Source: Strobilurus pachycystidiatus (Eukaryota > Basidiomycota > Agaricomycetes > Agaricales > Physalacriaceae). From it: a stretch of DNA of 64,000 nucleotides. The position numbers were made by a program, and so were the translations under genes. Position 1 is the stretch's first letter, and each line of letters starts with the position of its first letter. The notes beneath the pieces are model-generated. The model saw only the letters and a list, made by a program, of their open reading frames with translations. It did no database searches and was not told the DNA's origin. Positions 1 to 10,869 of the stretch are shown piece by piece. The stretch lies in the NCBI GenBank assembly GCA_019915135.1, contig JAHLMK010000006.1, forward strand, positions 1,116,001-1,180,000. Direction: 5' to 3'.

Positions 1-779
1 AGGGGAGGAAGGTCGGGATCCACAAGGGACAAATGCCCATTGGTAGGGACCGGCTGGTCATACGGCAAAAGCCCTATGTGACTCATCAAGGTAACGCCAC
101 TTCCATGTGTGGGCAAGGAGCAGCAAATGGTGTAAGACGACGGTCCCTCGGCATTGGAAGACACACTGAGAGTCCTATGATCGAAATACATTTCCCGGAA
201 GGGATGAAAGTCGAAAGGGAATGGGTTGATTCGGTCGAAAGATTCTTTGAATCCAAACCCAGGCAAATAGCTTATTGAGTTCACAAGCTTGTGCCGTTGC
301 GTTCTCAAGAAGTGGCACCCCCGCAATGCCGATTTCTTCACGTAGATGGATATCCGCCGATTTGGTTCGCCTTCCCGGTGACAGTTCAGCTGTGCACGAA
401 ATTCGTAGAGGCGGTGCAAACGACCGGAGAGGCGAAGGTGAATATGCAGACCCCAATTTGTCATGGAGTATGCTTTTTGGGCGGGTGTGTGGAAGCCTTC
501 GCATGGCACGTACTTGCCACTGTCACGGAAACTGTCTGGGCTGCTAGCGAGTAGTCCACCACCCTCGGCTGACACTTGCTGAGTTCTCCAAGCAAAGATT
601 GTGTGATCGTATGACACTTTCAGAATCTCCTCCTGGAGTCTAGTGAAGGCATGAACTCCTTCGCCATAGATTGTGGGCAAAATCATGGTGGGCCGTCGCG
701 CGCGGGGCATATCCGGGGCAAATTGATTCATTGAGCATTCTCTGTTATTCTGCTTAACACGATAGAGATACAAGCAAAG
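1..779. other. No confident gene
   Basis: Short open stretches lie on the plus strand at 33-278 and 291-554. The second has a plausible coding look, but I recognise neither and see no convincing splice structure around them. They may be the edge of a gene that starts outside the window. Confidence 0.3.
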
Positions 780-1690
780 CTTCCCTAATCTCCCCCAGCT
801 CAAATCCGAACATCTTCAAGCTCTCTGGCAGGTCGATGTCGAGCGTGTTGACGAGCTGACATGCGAGGAGGAAAGTCTGCTCGAGTAAGACAGGCACAAT
901 CGTGCCCTTGCCCCCCTCCTGCGGGAAGTACAAGCCCAGGGAGCGCGCGAGGACTGGCGCGTCGATATCTCGAGAACGCCTTGCGGATCTGGGCAGAGTC
1001 CTCGTCGTGTGGGAGCTGCACAATAATCGTCGCCTGGATTGTGCATCCACGCGCAAGGAGTGTGGTGGGTTTGTCGATGCCGATGACGGTACTGACGACC
1101 GTGCCCATAGAGAACGGCGTGGCGACTGCCTCCTCGAAGCCGCCAGTGTTCATGAGGTTGTCGTTGAGCCCCGGTAGACGCAACGTCCCGCCGACATACA
1201 CAATCTTGTTGATCTTGTACAAGTCAATGTTTAGCGAGGAGAGGACAAAACATGGCCTTGGTGACGGCGGTGTAGACGAGAGGTAGCAGCGGCGAAGACG
1301 CCGGGCTCTTTGAAGCACTGGCACACCTTGACGCCCGCATCCGTTGCGGCCTGCTTGAGCGCATCGATCTGTACCTTGGAGAAGGTGGGAGGGACAACTG
1401 CAGGACGGTGGTGATGACGGCGCCCTGTACTTTTTGCCAGGGAGATCTTCCGCGGACTGGTAGATGGATTCGAGGAAAATGGTCGTAACGTCGGAAATGG
1501 ACAGGATGCGCTCTGTGGGTATGGGCTCCGACTCGCAGAGTGTCGCGGTGGCCGACGCGGCAGTGATGTTGAACGCCGTCTTGGGTAATGGGGCAGGCGA
1601 TGCACTGCAGACAGCACTTCGACCTTGTATGCGGGCACATCTGGCAGGTCGGGTGCTGTATCAGGGGTGCAGAAGTGGACGACAATGACT
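780..1690 (-). pseudogene. SSZ1: Ssz1-like Hsp70 relic
   Basis: Ssz1 is the atypical Hsp70 that pairs with zuotin in the ribosome-associated complex to assist nascent-chain folding in the cytosol. On the minus strand several reading frames in correct order match it. A segment near 1540-1430 reads VTTIFLESIYQSAED. One near 1390-1310 reads QIDALKQAATDAGVKV. One near 1225-1150 reads INKIVYVGGTLRLPGL. The last, near 940-780, resembles the family's C-terminal beta domain. The frame changes at least three times without splice sites that would explain it. The ATPase N-terminal half is absent, and only about 300 codons of an expected 550 or so are represented. I therefore call a decayed, 5'-truncated copy. 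The family match is inferred from motif order. Confidence 0.7.
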
Positions 1691-2242
1691 GTGATATTTC
1701 AGCGAATCTGTACCGTTACGAGTCGCGTCAAGATCAATTGCAGTTAACAAGGAACTGCCACCACACCTTTTGCCAGTGAGATTGCGGAATCCAGTAATCG
1801 TGCTGTTTTGCGTTTGTCACAAGCTGCTGCTTGGCTTGGTTGCCGATGTACTACATGATTGTACTATGAGCGCGATGATAATGGGAAGGATGATAGACGC
1901 ACCATCTGCTCGCCCCATAAAGCGATGAATCACACAATGTGGTGCTCGCCATCCTCTATCGATTCAGCAAGGCCCTTCTGTCATTGGTCGTCAATCCTCC
2001 GCTGTGGCAAGCAATTGCTGACACAAACCTTGGTGAGCACAGCGATGGAGGCATACAAATTGGCAAAGTTGATCCCGACGACCGGTGAAATTTCCCGACG
2101 TCGGCGGCGCCATTTGGTGTCAAGCTGGACATGTGAACATGGTAGTAACTGGTAGTAAGGCGGAAAGGTCAGCAGTTCAGCGCTCAGCAGCGAGCACGGC
2201 CACTGATCCGACGTGACAGGAGTCACAAATGATGGTTCCTGT
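1691..2242. other. Gap without recognisable gene
   Basis: Only short overlapping open frames on both strands, with no domain I recognise and no repeat of note. The Ssz1 relic lies on the left and the 3' end of the HET gene on the right. Confidence 0.4.
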
Positions 2243-2941
2243 TCAGGTACACATCGCTATAGACGATATAACCGGTTCAAAAGTAAACTTTTGCCCCGGA
2301 ATGAAAACACCAAAAATGCCCATCAACGAATACGCCCGGTCTTCTACGCGTGTTGTCTCCCTTCCGGCAGCCCAAGACATTCTCTGTGCAATACTGACTT
2401 TCTCCACAGCCATTTGAAACAGAACTTGGGATGGGATCCCAGTAATTTCTGTGATGATCGGCTGCAAGCTTGCCTTGGTTCCAATCTCCGTCCAATCCAT
2501 TCCCAAAAAGATGACATTCGAGGGTGCCAATAATTCCTGTAACGTCCACCCCCTCGTGAACCACCTGGAACGACGGAAGTCCTCTTTATAGAACTCAGGG
2601 ACTGTCCGCACATCCGCTAAGTAGGTATAGCAGACTGCCGCCGCACGGTAGTATCGGTACATAGAGTTGATGGCCTCCGAGAGCTCGGAGCTACTCGATT
2701 TGTCGATGCAGCAGGTATCAATCCAAATGAACATGAAACCGTGAGACTGCGCAAGCTTACACGCCTGCTCGATCTTGGCGTATCCTTTCAGACCCATAGC
2801 GCGAATTGGATCCTGCATGTCTTGGGAGGACAACTCGTCGTCTTCCCACGTGTGAGAGAGGATGGCATAGGGCGGAAGATCCTGGTCATTTGGGAAATAT
2901 ACGAGTTTGATCGGCTCTGTGGTGATACTAAGAAATCGCAT
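2243..2941 (-). CDS. HET-domain protein, C-terminally short
   Basis: HET domains are fungal heterokaryon-incompatibility modules that trigger cell death after non-self fusion. Starting at the ATG at 2941 (MRFLSITTEP) the frame gives 232 residues with HET landmarks in order: AILSHTW near residue 28, WIDTCCIDK near 75, RSRWFTRGWTLQELLAP near 125, and RVEDRAYSLMGIFGV near 200. A longer upstream frame to 3175 exists but lacks domain sequence. The family normally continues with a Met-Pro-Leu-Tyr-Gly-Glu-Gly segment. Here, after GIFGV, the sequence diverges for about 20 residues and stops, so no effector or repeat domain follows. It is either a short HET-only protein or a gene truncated at its 3' end. 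Confidence 0.8.
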   Translation of the reverse strand: MRFLSITTEPIKLVYFPNDQDLPPYAILSHTWEDDELSSQDMQDPIRAMGLKGYAKIEQACKLAQSHGFMFIWIDTCCIDKSSSSELSEAINSMYRYYRAAAVCYTYLADVRTVPEFYKEDFRRSRWFTRGWTLQELLAPSNVIFLGMDWTEIGTKASLQPIITEITGIPSQVLFQMAVEKVSIAQRMSWAAGRETTRVEDRAYSLMGIFGVFIPGQKFTFEPVISSIAMCT

Positions 2942-3957
2942 TACGGCAGTCTGGTACCTTCCCGATGTGTGAGGCAGGCCGCGAGGAAGCAATGTTGAGC
3001 GGAAAACGTACCGACAAGGCTTCCCGTCGGTAAAACTACTTGACCCGTAGAGGAATAATAAGCCGAGACCTTGAAAGAATGTGAGGTGGGTGGCAAGGAT
3101 AACGGTCTCAGATACGCACCGGCAAGGTCTGTTGGGAGAAGCTGCTGGCACTGTCGAGCGGGAATATTCTGACACCTTGATGCTGTCTCAGACGGTACGA
3201 GTGGTACGGGCGAGACAGAAGAGAGCAAAGATAATATGATATCTGTAAGGCGGGTGGTGTGTACGAGACGGAAACAGACTCGCTGCCGAGCACCGTCGAG
3301 AGAGTTGTGGCACCCTCAGGCTAGTAACGTGTGAGGCGGTTGGTGAGGATCACAGCCTTGAGACAAATGCGCACCGACAAACAAACAGCCGACCGCCGGG
3401 AACTGCTGGTACTGTTGAGAAACGGTACTAACCTGAGACTGAACAAAGTGTGAGGCAGGTAAAGGCGTGATACCCACTATGGATCACTCACCAACAGAAA
3501 CTGTTGTCGCTCGCACCGTGGGGCAGTGTGGGAGTGTGCACAAGCCTGGCTGTGCTGTCAATGATGTTTCATGGCTGCAATTCGTGGGAGTTACTGGTAA
3601 GGATCATCATACCGTTGAGGTCAGTACCGACGCCGAAAAGAGAATAACCTATGAATAGACGGGGCAACCAAGATTGTGATGTCGATACCTAGTGGGAACT
3701 AGCGTGGTGAGACAGGCCTGGAAAGCCTAAACATGACGGTTTGACAAATCTGAGAGTCACAAACATACCAACTGGCAAGCGTCCAGAAATAACCTCCGCC
3801 TGCTACGAGGGTTGATCGATTCGAATCCTGTCAGTGCAGAGGGACCCCACTAAAACAAAGAAAATCGTCAGCAAAAGACAGGCTTCACTGACTGCCAATG
3901 CCCGGCTCACCTGAAGAGCACTGAAGAACGGCATTTCCTTCCCGCGGCTGTGAGCCG
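2942..3957. repeat. Degenerate repeats upstream of HET gene
   Basis: Blocks at about 3081-3170 and 3330-3422 share order and sequence: TGTGAGG, then a CTCAGA or TTGAGA motif, CGCACCG, and GCTGCTGGCACTGTCGAG in one versus ACTGCTGGTACTGTTGAG in the other. A third weaker start (TGTGAGGCAGG) lies at 3449. The spacing is about 249 bp. No gene is recognised on either strand; 3467-3658 plus is an unremarkable open frame. Confidence 0.45.
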
Positions 3958-4267
3958 TTAAAACAAGAAGACAGTCTGTCCGTGGTTGGTGACCGGGTTC
4001 AAGTTGGAGGTACCTACCCACGAGGTGTTGAAGGATGAGAATTCTCGATTGAGCCACTCCGCATATGCGACCCAATCACTAGCCAAGGGTTCCACACCCG
4101 TATGTAAGGATCTTGCCAGTGGTCGCTGCTTTGGCGTTCCCGTTGAAGGCGACGAGAAGGACGGTGCCATCCGCGTCAATGAGATGGATCTCCTCTCCGA
4201 CGTGGGCGACGCGTCCGCCTCGTGAACGGTGGATTTGTCGCGTTATGCGGATGATGACCTGAACCAA
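3958..4267 (-). pseudogene. Fragment of a fungal secreted-protein family
   Basis: Two minus-strand frames in succession resemble the N-terminal half of a protein family common in basidiomycetes. First comes VGEEIHLIDADGTVLLV (about 4210-4160). Then a different frame reads WVAYAEWLN, then SSFNTSWV, and ends NHGQTVFLF followed by a stop at 3958. The family's usual order is IHLVDADGT, then a Trp-rich segment, then NHGQT-LFLF. The downstream two thirds are absent, so this is a truncated relic. Function of the family is unknown to me; the assignment is from memory of the motif pattern. Confidence 0.5.
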
Positions 4268-4369
4268 GGTGAATCGTTGAAGTCCACCCGATGATGGAAA
4301 GTCAAGCGAGCAAAGACAAACATTTTTGGAAGAAAGCCATATGAGCTACCTGGAGAGAGAGGCACTGGG

Positions 4370-4920
4370 TGAAGATTTCAGATTTTAGGGGTGAAATTAT
4401 TGGTGAATAAATCCACCCTTTTTTTACGAATTTTTGAGGTGAAAACTTCAAATTTTTTCCAGATCAATTTTGAGAAGATTTGACAGTGAAAATAAAGATG
4501 AAAGACAGTGTCAAAGTTGTGATAGAAAATCCAAATACTAGATATCGGAAGTTTCACCATTTTCTAACCTAGAAACCAGCATGAAATATCCTAGGTAGTC
4601 AATTTGGCATTTTCATCAAATTTTGTAGTATTCCAACCAATGAAAAAGATAATGAATTTTCTCTTATATCTATTGAAATTCACGTTAGGATCCTTCACTG
4701 GATTTTACTTGAAATTTACAGGTAAATTTTCATGCAAATCTATACGTGAAAACTCTGAGTGTAGATTTTATATAGAATTCCTGAGAAGATTTGAAACTTG
4801 AAACTTTTAGATAGATTATCAATAAATAAACTATGTATAAATCTGATGAAAACTTACTTGAAATATATAATAGAAAAACATATGTAAAACATCTGAAAAA
4901 TCCAAAATTCAAATGTGCAT
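4370..4920. other. AT-rich island
   Basis: The base composition changes abruptly to strongly A+T rich relative to both flanks. Variants of GTGAAAATTT and GAAGATTTGA recur, which suggests a degenerate internal repeat. Short open frames here (for example 4378-4560 minus) are low in complexity and are not credible genes. Confidence 0.6.
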
Positions 4921-5271
4921 ATTAGTTCACAGAATTGTATCGCTCGCAGTAAAGGTATATGGGCATCTTGTGTGCTTTTAGGAATAAAGAATGCAGGCCT
5001 GTATACTCTGTCAATCTTTACACCTCAAGCTCCACAAGCAACCAAGCAAGCGCCACAGACCCAAAAATTTGTTGATGCACAAGAACAAGACAGTCAATAT
5101 AGGGTAAACATAAAAGGCCCAACTTTGTCCAGCTTCTCCTCCGGCTCCAAAGGTTGGACAATCATAAAGTACCGCCATCATCTGAAATACAAACGAGCGT
5201 AGACAATGTTGACGTAGCACGAGCAGTCAAATTCAGACACCCATAGGCCCACCCTCTCTCAGTGCGCAAAA

Positions 5272-5922
5272 GTTCTGCTCAGTCGCTCAGCGCGAGCGCC
5301 GGCCTGTGCCGGTCTGAGGAGCGCCAGTTGGCGCCGGTGTGCTCAGCGCAAGGAGCGCCAGTCTGCGCGTCCGTCTGCTCAGCGCGAGGAGCGCCAGTCG
5401 GCGCCGGTGTGCTCAGCGCGAGAAGCGCCAGTCGCGCCGGTGTGCTCAGCGCGAGAAGCACAGGTCTCCGCGGGCGTGAGGTCTGCGCAGGTCTGCTCAG
5501 CGCGATGTCTCCGCCGATGTGCTCAGCGCAAGGTGCTCCAGTTTTCGCTGGGTGTGCTCAGCGCGGAAAGCGCCAGTCTGCGCGCCGGTGTGCTCAGCGC
5601 GAGAAGCACAGGTCTCCGCGGGCGTGCACAGCGCAGGGTGCTCCAGTTTGCGCCGGTGTGCTCAGCGCGGAAAGCGCCAGTCTGCGCGCCAGTCTGCTCA
5701 GCGCGAGAAGCACAGGTCTGCGCCAGTCTGCGCCGGTCTGCTCAGCGCGAGCACAGGCCTGCGCAGGTGTGCTCAGCGCGAGCACAGGTCTGCGCAGGTG
5801 TGCTCAGCGCGAGCACAGGCCTGCGCAGGTCTGCTCAGCGCGAGCACAGGTCTGCTCAGGTCTGCTCAGCGCCAGCATAGGTCTGCTCAGGTCTGCTCAG
5901 CGCGAGGAGCGCCAGTATTGCG
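5272..5922 (+). repeat. GC-rich minisatellite, about 18 units
   Basis: About eighteen occurrences of GCTCAGCGC, each followed by variants of GAGGAGCGCCAG or GAGCACAGGTCTGCGC. The right half is most regular, with a 31-bp period (for example from 5770 to 5830). Units on the left are longer and more variable. All three plus-strand frames stay open for long stretches because the unit lacks stop codons; I do not regard these frames (5262-5930, 5407-5880, 5519-5950) as genes. Confidence 0.85.
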
Positions 5923-7521
5923 TCATCTGAGTCAGAATTTATGGGTTTGAATAGGTGCAATGGTAGATGTGTGGCGGATGTGTCTTGCGCAAGTCAGAAT
6001 TTGGCCCAAAAAGGAAACTGCGTTATTATTTAGCCTACATGCAGCAGAATAGCGCTGCCAACGCGTCGACAAGGCTGAAGTTAGGCGACCTAGGCGCACC
6101 AATTTGGGAACGAAGTCCATGCGCTGTACTCCGCCTCAGCCTGACTGTGCAATGTACTTAAGACATGCTGGCTGCAAAGGCGTGTTGGCGCAACCTTTCT
6201 GGAGACGCCGGCGGCGGCGGCGTTGGTGCCGCCAGTGCTGCTGCATCCGCTCCTGTCACTCATCTTGAACACTTGACACGTATCTGAGTTATTCAGAAAT
6301 GTAGCTACGATATCCCTGGAACGACGCACTGACACGTACAGCCGGATGCTAGGATATCATCTTTGCTACCTCCCGTCACATTCTGTCAAACTGAGGCGTA
6401 CTACATGTACATCGCTCACAATCGTCATGATCAGTATCGATATCTTGAAAAACAATGATCAACAGGACGCTAAGTTTTATATACGGCAAACGCGGCCGCA
6501 CATGAAAGGAAGGAACAGCAAGCCCCAAGGGTTAGAGCGACTCGCGCTTGGCCCGTAGCCGCGAGATGAGGCTGATCGTGCATGCCGCGGTATAAACATT
6601 CAGATTTTGACTCAATTCAAAAACGCAAACTGGACTACGATGCGTAAGAACTGGACTACGATACAGCTACATCGGTTCAGCGGTCGCAAAGCCATCACTC
6701 ACATCGACGAGGGTATGACACTCACTGTTGTTTCGGGAGCCCAGAGTATGACTATTAGTATTACAAGTAGTACAGTGGCAGCGTACTGTACAGTACACAC
6801 GCCGGTGTCAGGTTGCACGTGCCGAGACCATTCCTGGTCTCCCGTCTTGACAATGTTGACGTCAGAGCCTTACATGTTGAAATTACTCAGCTCGCCGTTG
6901 TCCAAGCTCCTTCTTTGACTATTCGCAACCGTAATATCTACTCTCGCGAAGCCCGCGTTCCCTTCCACTACCTTAGCCGCCGCCGACTCGCTGTTCGCAA
7001 ATTAAAGCCTCCCGCGAAACCGCGGCTTTTGCAGCTATTTCTTGTCGAACTCGCGGGGTTGCGTACAACATACCAGCGGATCCCGAAGCTCTGTGATGAG
7101 CTGATAGAGAAGTATTGACTTTGACTCTGCGTCCCCAGGTCTCGTCCCGCGGTAGCATGGGGTCCAAGCCCACGTACTCCATGGAGCGGGTGGCCCATGC
7201 GGCGCTGGTATCAAATCTATCCCACAAGTGGCCGTCGCGCTGGTGGCGTATGATGGGGTTGGCCGCGGGGTTTTGCATGCTGAGCCAAGAAGGGGGGAGA
7301 GGGGGAAGGATAGTGCGAATCCCTTTTCCTCTTCTTTTCTTTATATATGGCTAAGAACGTGGCCGGGTGGCATAAGTCTGAGCCCGGGCTTCTCGCGTTT
7401 TACTCAGCTGTACGACGAATCAAGAAAGTTTGTATTCTAATATGCGTTACTACAGTTATGTGGAAAGTACTTTACAAAGAGGGGGGAAGGGGGGCGGTAC
7501 CTACACGCAGGCGGGTGGTAC
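5923..7521. other. Gene-poor stretch
   Basis: No confident gene. An open frame at 6813-7118 plus (101 codons) and a minus-strand frame around 7120-7278 (reading DGHLWDRFDTSAAWATRSME) have coding character, but I recognise neither. They may be remnants of separate genes. Confidence 0.3.
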
Positions 7522-9789
7522 CTACACGCGAATTTTCTTGCTTTTAGGGGGCACCTCCTCGACGCTGCCGTCGCCTTCGTCCTCTTCCCCCGATTCCTTC
7601 TCGGCGACGCGCGAACGCTTTTGCGGCAAAGTAGGGCCGGGGCTTTCGATGATTTCCACCTCGCTGTCGGGTTCCTTCCGTCTGCCCTTGCCGTGGGCTC
7701 TCTTGATGGGTTTGGTGTTGTCATCGCGGTCCTCCCCGTCGCTCTCCTCGCTCGCGGAAGCATCCTGGTCTCGGTCGTCAGCTTCTAAATTTTCCATTTG
7801 CGAAAGGACGGTGTGGACCCGATCGACTAGCAAAGTGAGGTGGTCGGCGAGCGTTGAACGTTCATCCTGCATCGCGGCGATCTGCCGGTCGACGCTGTGC
7901 AGGTGGGCAATTTCCATGTTGTAATTGCGGAGGAGGGTGGAAAGGTGTGCGGCGAGATGGGGGGAACCCAGATCTAGGAAAAGATCGCCGGACCACTCGT
8001 TTTCAGCCAGACGGGCCCCAACAATCATGTCGAGTTCGACTTGGCCTTGCTTGAAGCGGACATCGGGAATGGCGCTGGACTGGAGGCGGGTACGAGGGGC
8101 GGCAGAGGACTCCGCGGTGGAAGAGGAATGGGTGGTGACCTTGTGAGAAGGGTGGCCGGCGGGTTTGAACGGTGCAGTACCGGCTTTGGCCGCCGATCTG
8201 GCAGTTTTGTTGCGCGACCTTGGGCCCGGGCCCATGAAAGAGCAGCGGGAGCGTTGGTGGCGGCAGTAGAAGCAGCCAATCCCGCGTTGCGAGTCAGCAG
8301 GGAGAAGGCAAAGGCGGGATTTTCCTTTGACGCCGCGAGCGCCGCTGCACGCCTTGCATGCTGGACTCGCAAGCTGGGAAACAGTCAGGAGGGGAGTTGC
8401 GAAAGAGGAATGGGGAACTTAATCACCTGGAGCAGGCCCGAGCCGTAAGCGTCGAGGGCCGTGGCCTCGTTGCCCCGTTCTGTGTCGTTCACGTCAACGC
8501 CGGCTCCAAGAAGTTTTTCGTCGGACCAGGTACCTGGGAAGGGGGGGGAGGGGTTGAGAGGGTGGGTGCAAAAGCGGGGGATAGGAAGCTTGCCTTGCTG
8601 TCCTCGCCGGCGGTGGGACTTGGGTTTTATGTCATCATCGTCCCCAGTGTCGCGGTCCTCAGGGAATGTGGCGGCTTGCGGTTCGCGTCCCTTCCCTTTT
8701 TCAGCAGCGGAAACTGGGCGGGGGGAACCGTTGTCCTCGTGATTGTTGGAATCGTTCCCTTGGCCGGCTTCGGGGGAGAAGGCGTACAGCTCGGTTTGGT
8801 CAGGGATCGGACCTGTTGCGTAGTACAGGGCGGCGCTTTTGGAAGCCTCCTTCCATTCGAGATAAGTTAGTTCGGGGCGGAGTGGGACTAGGCGGTTCCC
8901 TACCACGGTGTGATTTTCTGACTCCATTCCTCGGGGACCGGGGCCTGGAGAAGGACTGGTGGGAACAGCATCAAGGTCGGTAGAGTGAGCGGAGGGAGTG
9001 GCGGCGGCTGCGGGCTGGGCGGCAGGTTTGGCGAGGGCAACGGGTCTGCGCCGTGGGATGGCGGACGGCGCCTCGTTCGCTGAAGTGGGGGGGAACTTGG
9101 GAGTTCCGGTTGGGCTGGCGGGGGAAGGACTGGGGAACCGAGCGTGCTCGGCGGCTGGCGCGCCGCCTAGCAAGGCGTCTTCGGGTTCGGCTTTGACCGC
9201 GACGGGGTGTGTTGCTGCGCTGGGGCGGCTCTCTGCGTCCTCATCTTCGTCATCTTCTCCCTCCCAAAACAGGTCTACATCCAGGGCGTGTTTTGAGCTT
9301 GCGGCGTTAAGTTCGGCCTGGAAGAACTGTCCGCAAATCCCGAACCAGCTCGCGTCGAAGAAGTCCGCCAGCATGGGCGGGAGGATCTGTTGGCCCACCA
9401 GCGCGACGCGACGCATGGCTACTCCGCGTCGCTTATGGACGGAGTCTGGATCCATCGGGGCGCCCACTTGGTGGACCATTTTGTCGACATACTTTCCCTG
9501 TGTGAGAAAAAAAAAAGGGGGAAAGGGTAGGGAGTCAATGGGACGCGTTCGTGAGGGCTAGAGTGCAGAGGGAGGGACTCACCGACCACTTTACCAACGT
9601 GGTTACGAGGCCTTTTGCCGTCTCTAGCGTGGCTGGCGTTCCATCCCCTGCGCGCCCATTATGGCCTTCCAGCGCGTGCTGGTACTTGCTGCATTTTGAG
9701 AGGAGGATAGAATGTGTCTTCCTGACGTCCTCCTCCGACGGCTCGGGAATCTCGACTGTGTTCAGCGGCGGGCTGGGGTCGAGGGACAT
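7522..9789 (-). CDS. Six-cysteine-cluster protein, 709 aa
   Basis: Three exons join in phase: 9583-9789, 8427-9497 and 7522-8373, with GT...AG introns at 9498-9582 and 8374-8426. The 709-residue product starts MSLDPSPP. It has a Leu/Lys N-terminal part, then an acidic and Ser/Pro-rich middle. From residue 432 there is a cluster C-x2-C-x12-C-x11-C-x2-C-x6-C, ending CFYCRHQRSRCSF. The spacing recalls a Zn2Cys6 binuclear cluster but with a long first loop. A leucine-rich, probably coiled segment follows (about residues 540-610), then an acidic tail with basic patches ending PPKSKKIRV, a likely nuclear signal. I know similar proteins as multi-copy hypothetical genes of Agaricomycetes; DNA binding is only an inference. 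A GC-AG intron around 8530-8590 is possible but not needed. Confidence 0.75.
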
Positions 9790-10869
9790 GGCGCTGTGAA
9801 GAGAGGGGACTAAGAGGGAAATTTTGTATCTACACCTCGGGCTTCTGCCCGGCGTTCCTTACACATTCCTGAGTCATGGATCTGCAATCTGTCGATTAGG
9901 CTTTCGAAGCGTCTCTTGCGCTCGGGCTGGTAACCGGCGTTTGGCGACTTCGCAGTTGGCGGGTCAGCAAGGAGCGGGGAGTGGGGGCTGCAGGAGTACG
10001 CATTTTTTCTTTCTGTTCTACGGGACAGGCGGTGTTACACTGTGGCGCACCTTGTCTGATCGGATCCCGAGTACCCTTCTGGCGACTCGTTTCTGTCCCA
10101 GTCTGTCTCACTTTCTAGTGCAAAGCGTGTGAGGGCTCATGGATTGAATTACTATGTAGTACCAATATGAGTGTTACCTGCGGTCGTAACGGCGGTGGTA
10201 ACGTTTTTGCTAGTCGTAGTAGGTCGTAGTAACGATTTGACTTCAATGTGTAAGATTTGCCATTGTGTTCCCAGATAGGATGATCCACTTGCGGCACACC
10301 CGGCAACATGCAGACCATTGTGGGCAAGACGGTCATTTTGAGGGTTTTCGACGCGGAAGCAAAATTGTCTGGAGGGTTTTGGAGCGAAGCTCGCTGAACA
10401 TTTCACTGCCGACCATTTCGCTGCAATTTAGCTGCGGAACTTGCTCGAAGGAGGTGATGCCGGCCTGGCCCTTCTTTGATGGCCCTCGGGGCTGATGCGG
10501 GACCCTGCTGCCGGCGTGAACGTTGACGACAGACGTCGACGAACCAGTTCGTCCTCTGCCACAACGCTTATCTGCAACGCCCGGCGCGCTAGACGCGACG
10601 CGCGCCATGCCACACCTTCAAGACTACGCGTTACGGTCCTCATTAACCTTCATTCTCGCGTTATATCTCCTCTACCTCGTAGATCCATATCGACAGCTGC
10701 ATACTCTCAGTATATTCTCAGAATACATGGCCTTTGCTCATTCCAGCATCTCCTCGGCACTCTCATTCAACTATGGAGTTTTTTTGTTACCTAAAGTCTC
10801 TTGCAGGGATCGGTTTCTAGCACCCTTTGTCGGCTAACTTTCCTTAGACCTACCCCTTCTCCAGCTCCC
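9790..10869. other. Intergenic between divergent genes
   Basis: This is the space between the start of the six-cysteine gene (minus) and the start of the transposase-like gene (plus), so it may hold both promoters. Around 10165-10240 there is a GTAGT/GGTAAC-rich stretch. No gene or clear TATA element stands out. Confidence 0.35.

Noticed and set aside
4378..4912. Open frames in the AT-rich island
   Set aside because: Low complexity (Phe, Lys, Ile, Ser), on both strands, and a consequence of base composition.
5272..5922. A CRISPR-like array of repeats
   Set aside because: Units are directly adjacent without unique spacers and the organism is eukaryotic.
5262..5950. Three overlapping long open frames rich in Cys, Ala and Ser
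   Set aside because: They are open in all three plus frames because the minisatellite unit has no stop codons. No start context or splice sites fit.
10495..10840. Overlapping open frames upstream of the transposase-like gene
   Set aside because: Different frames overlap with similar lengths and none carries a motif. Probably promoter and 5' sequence.
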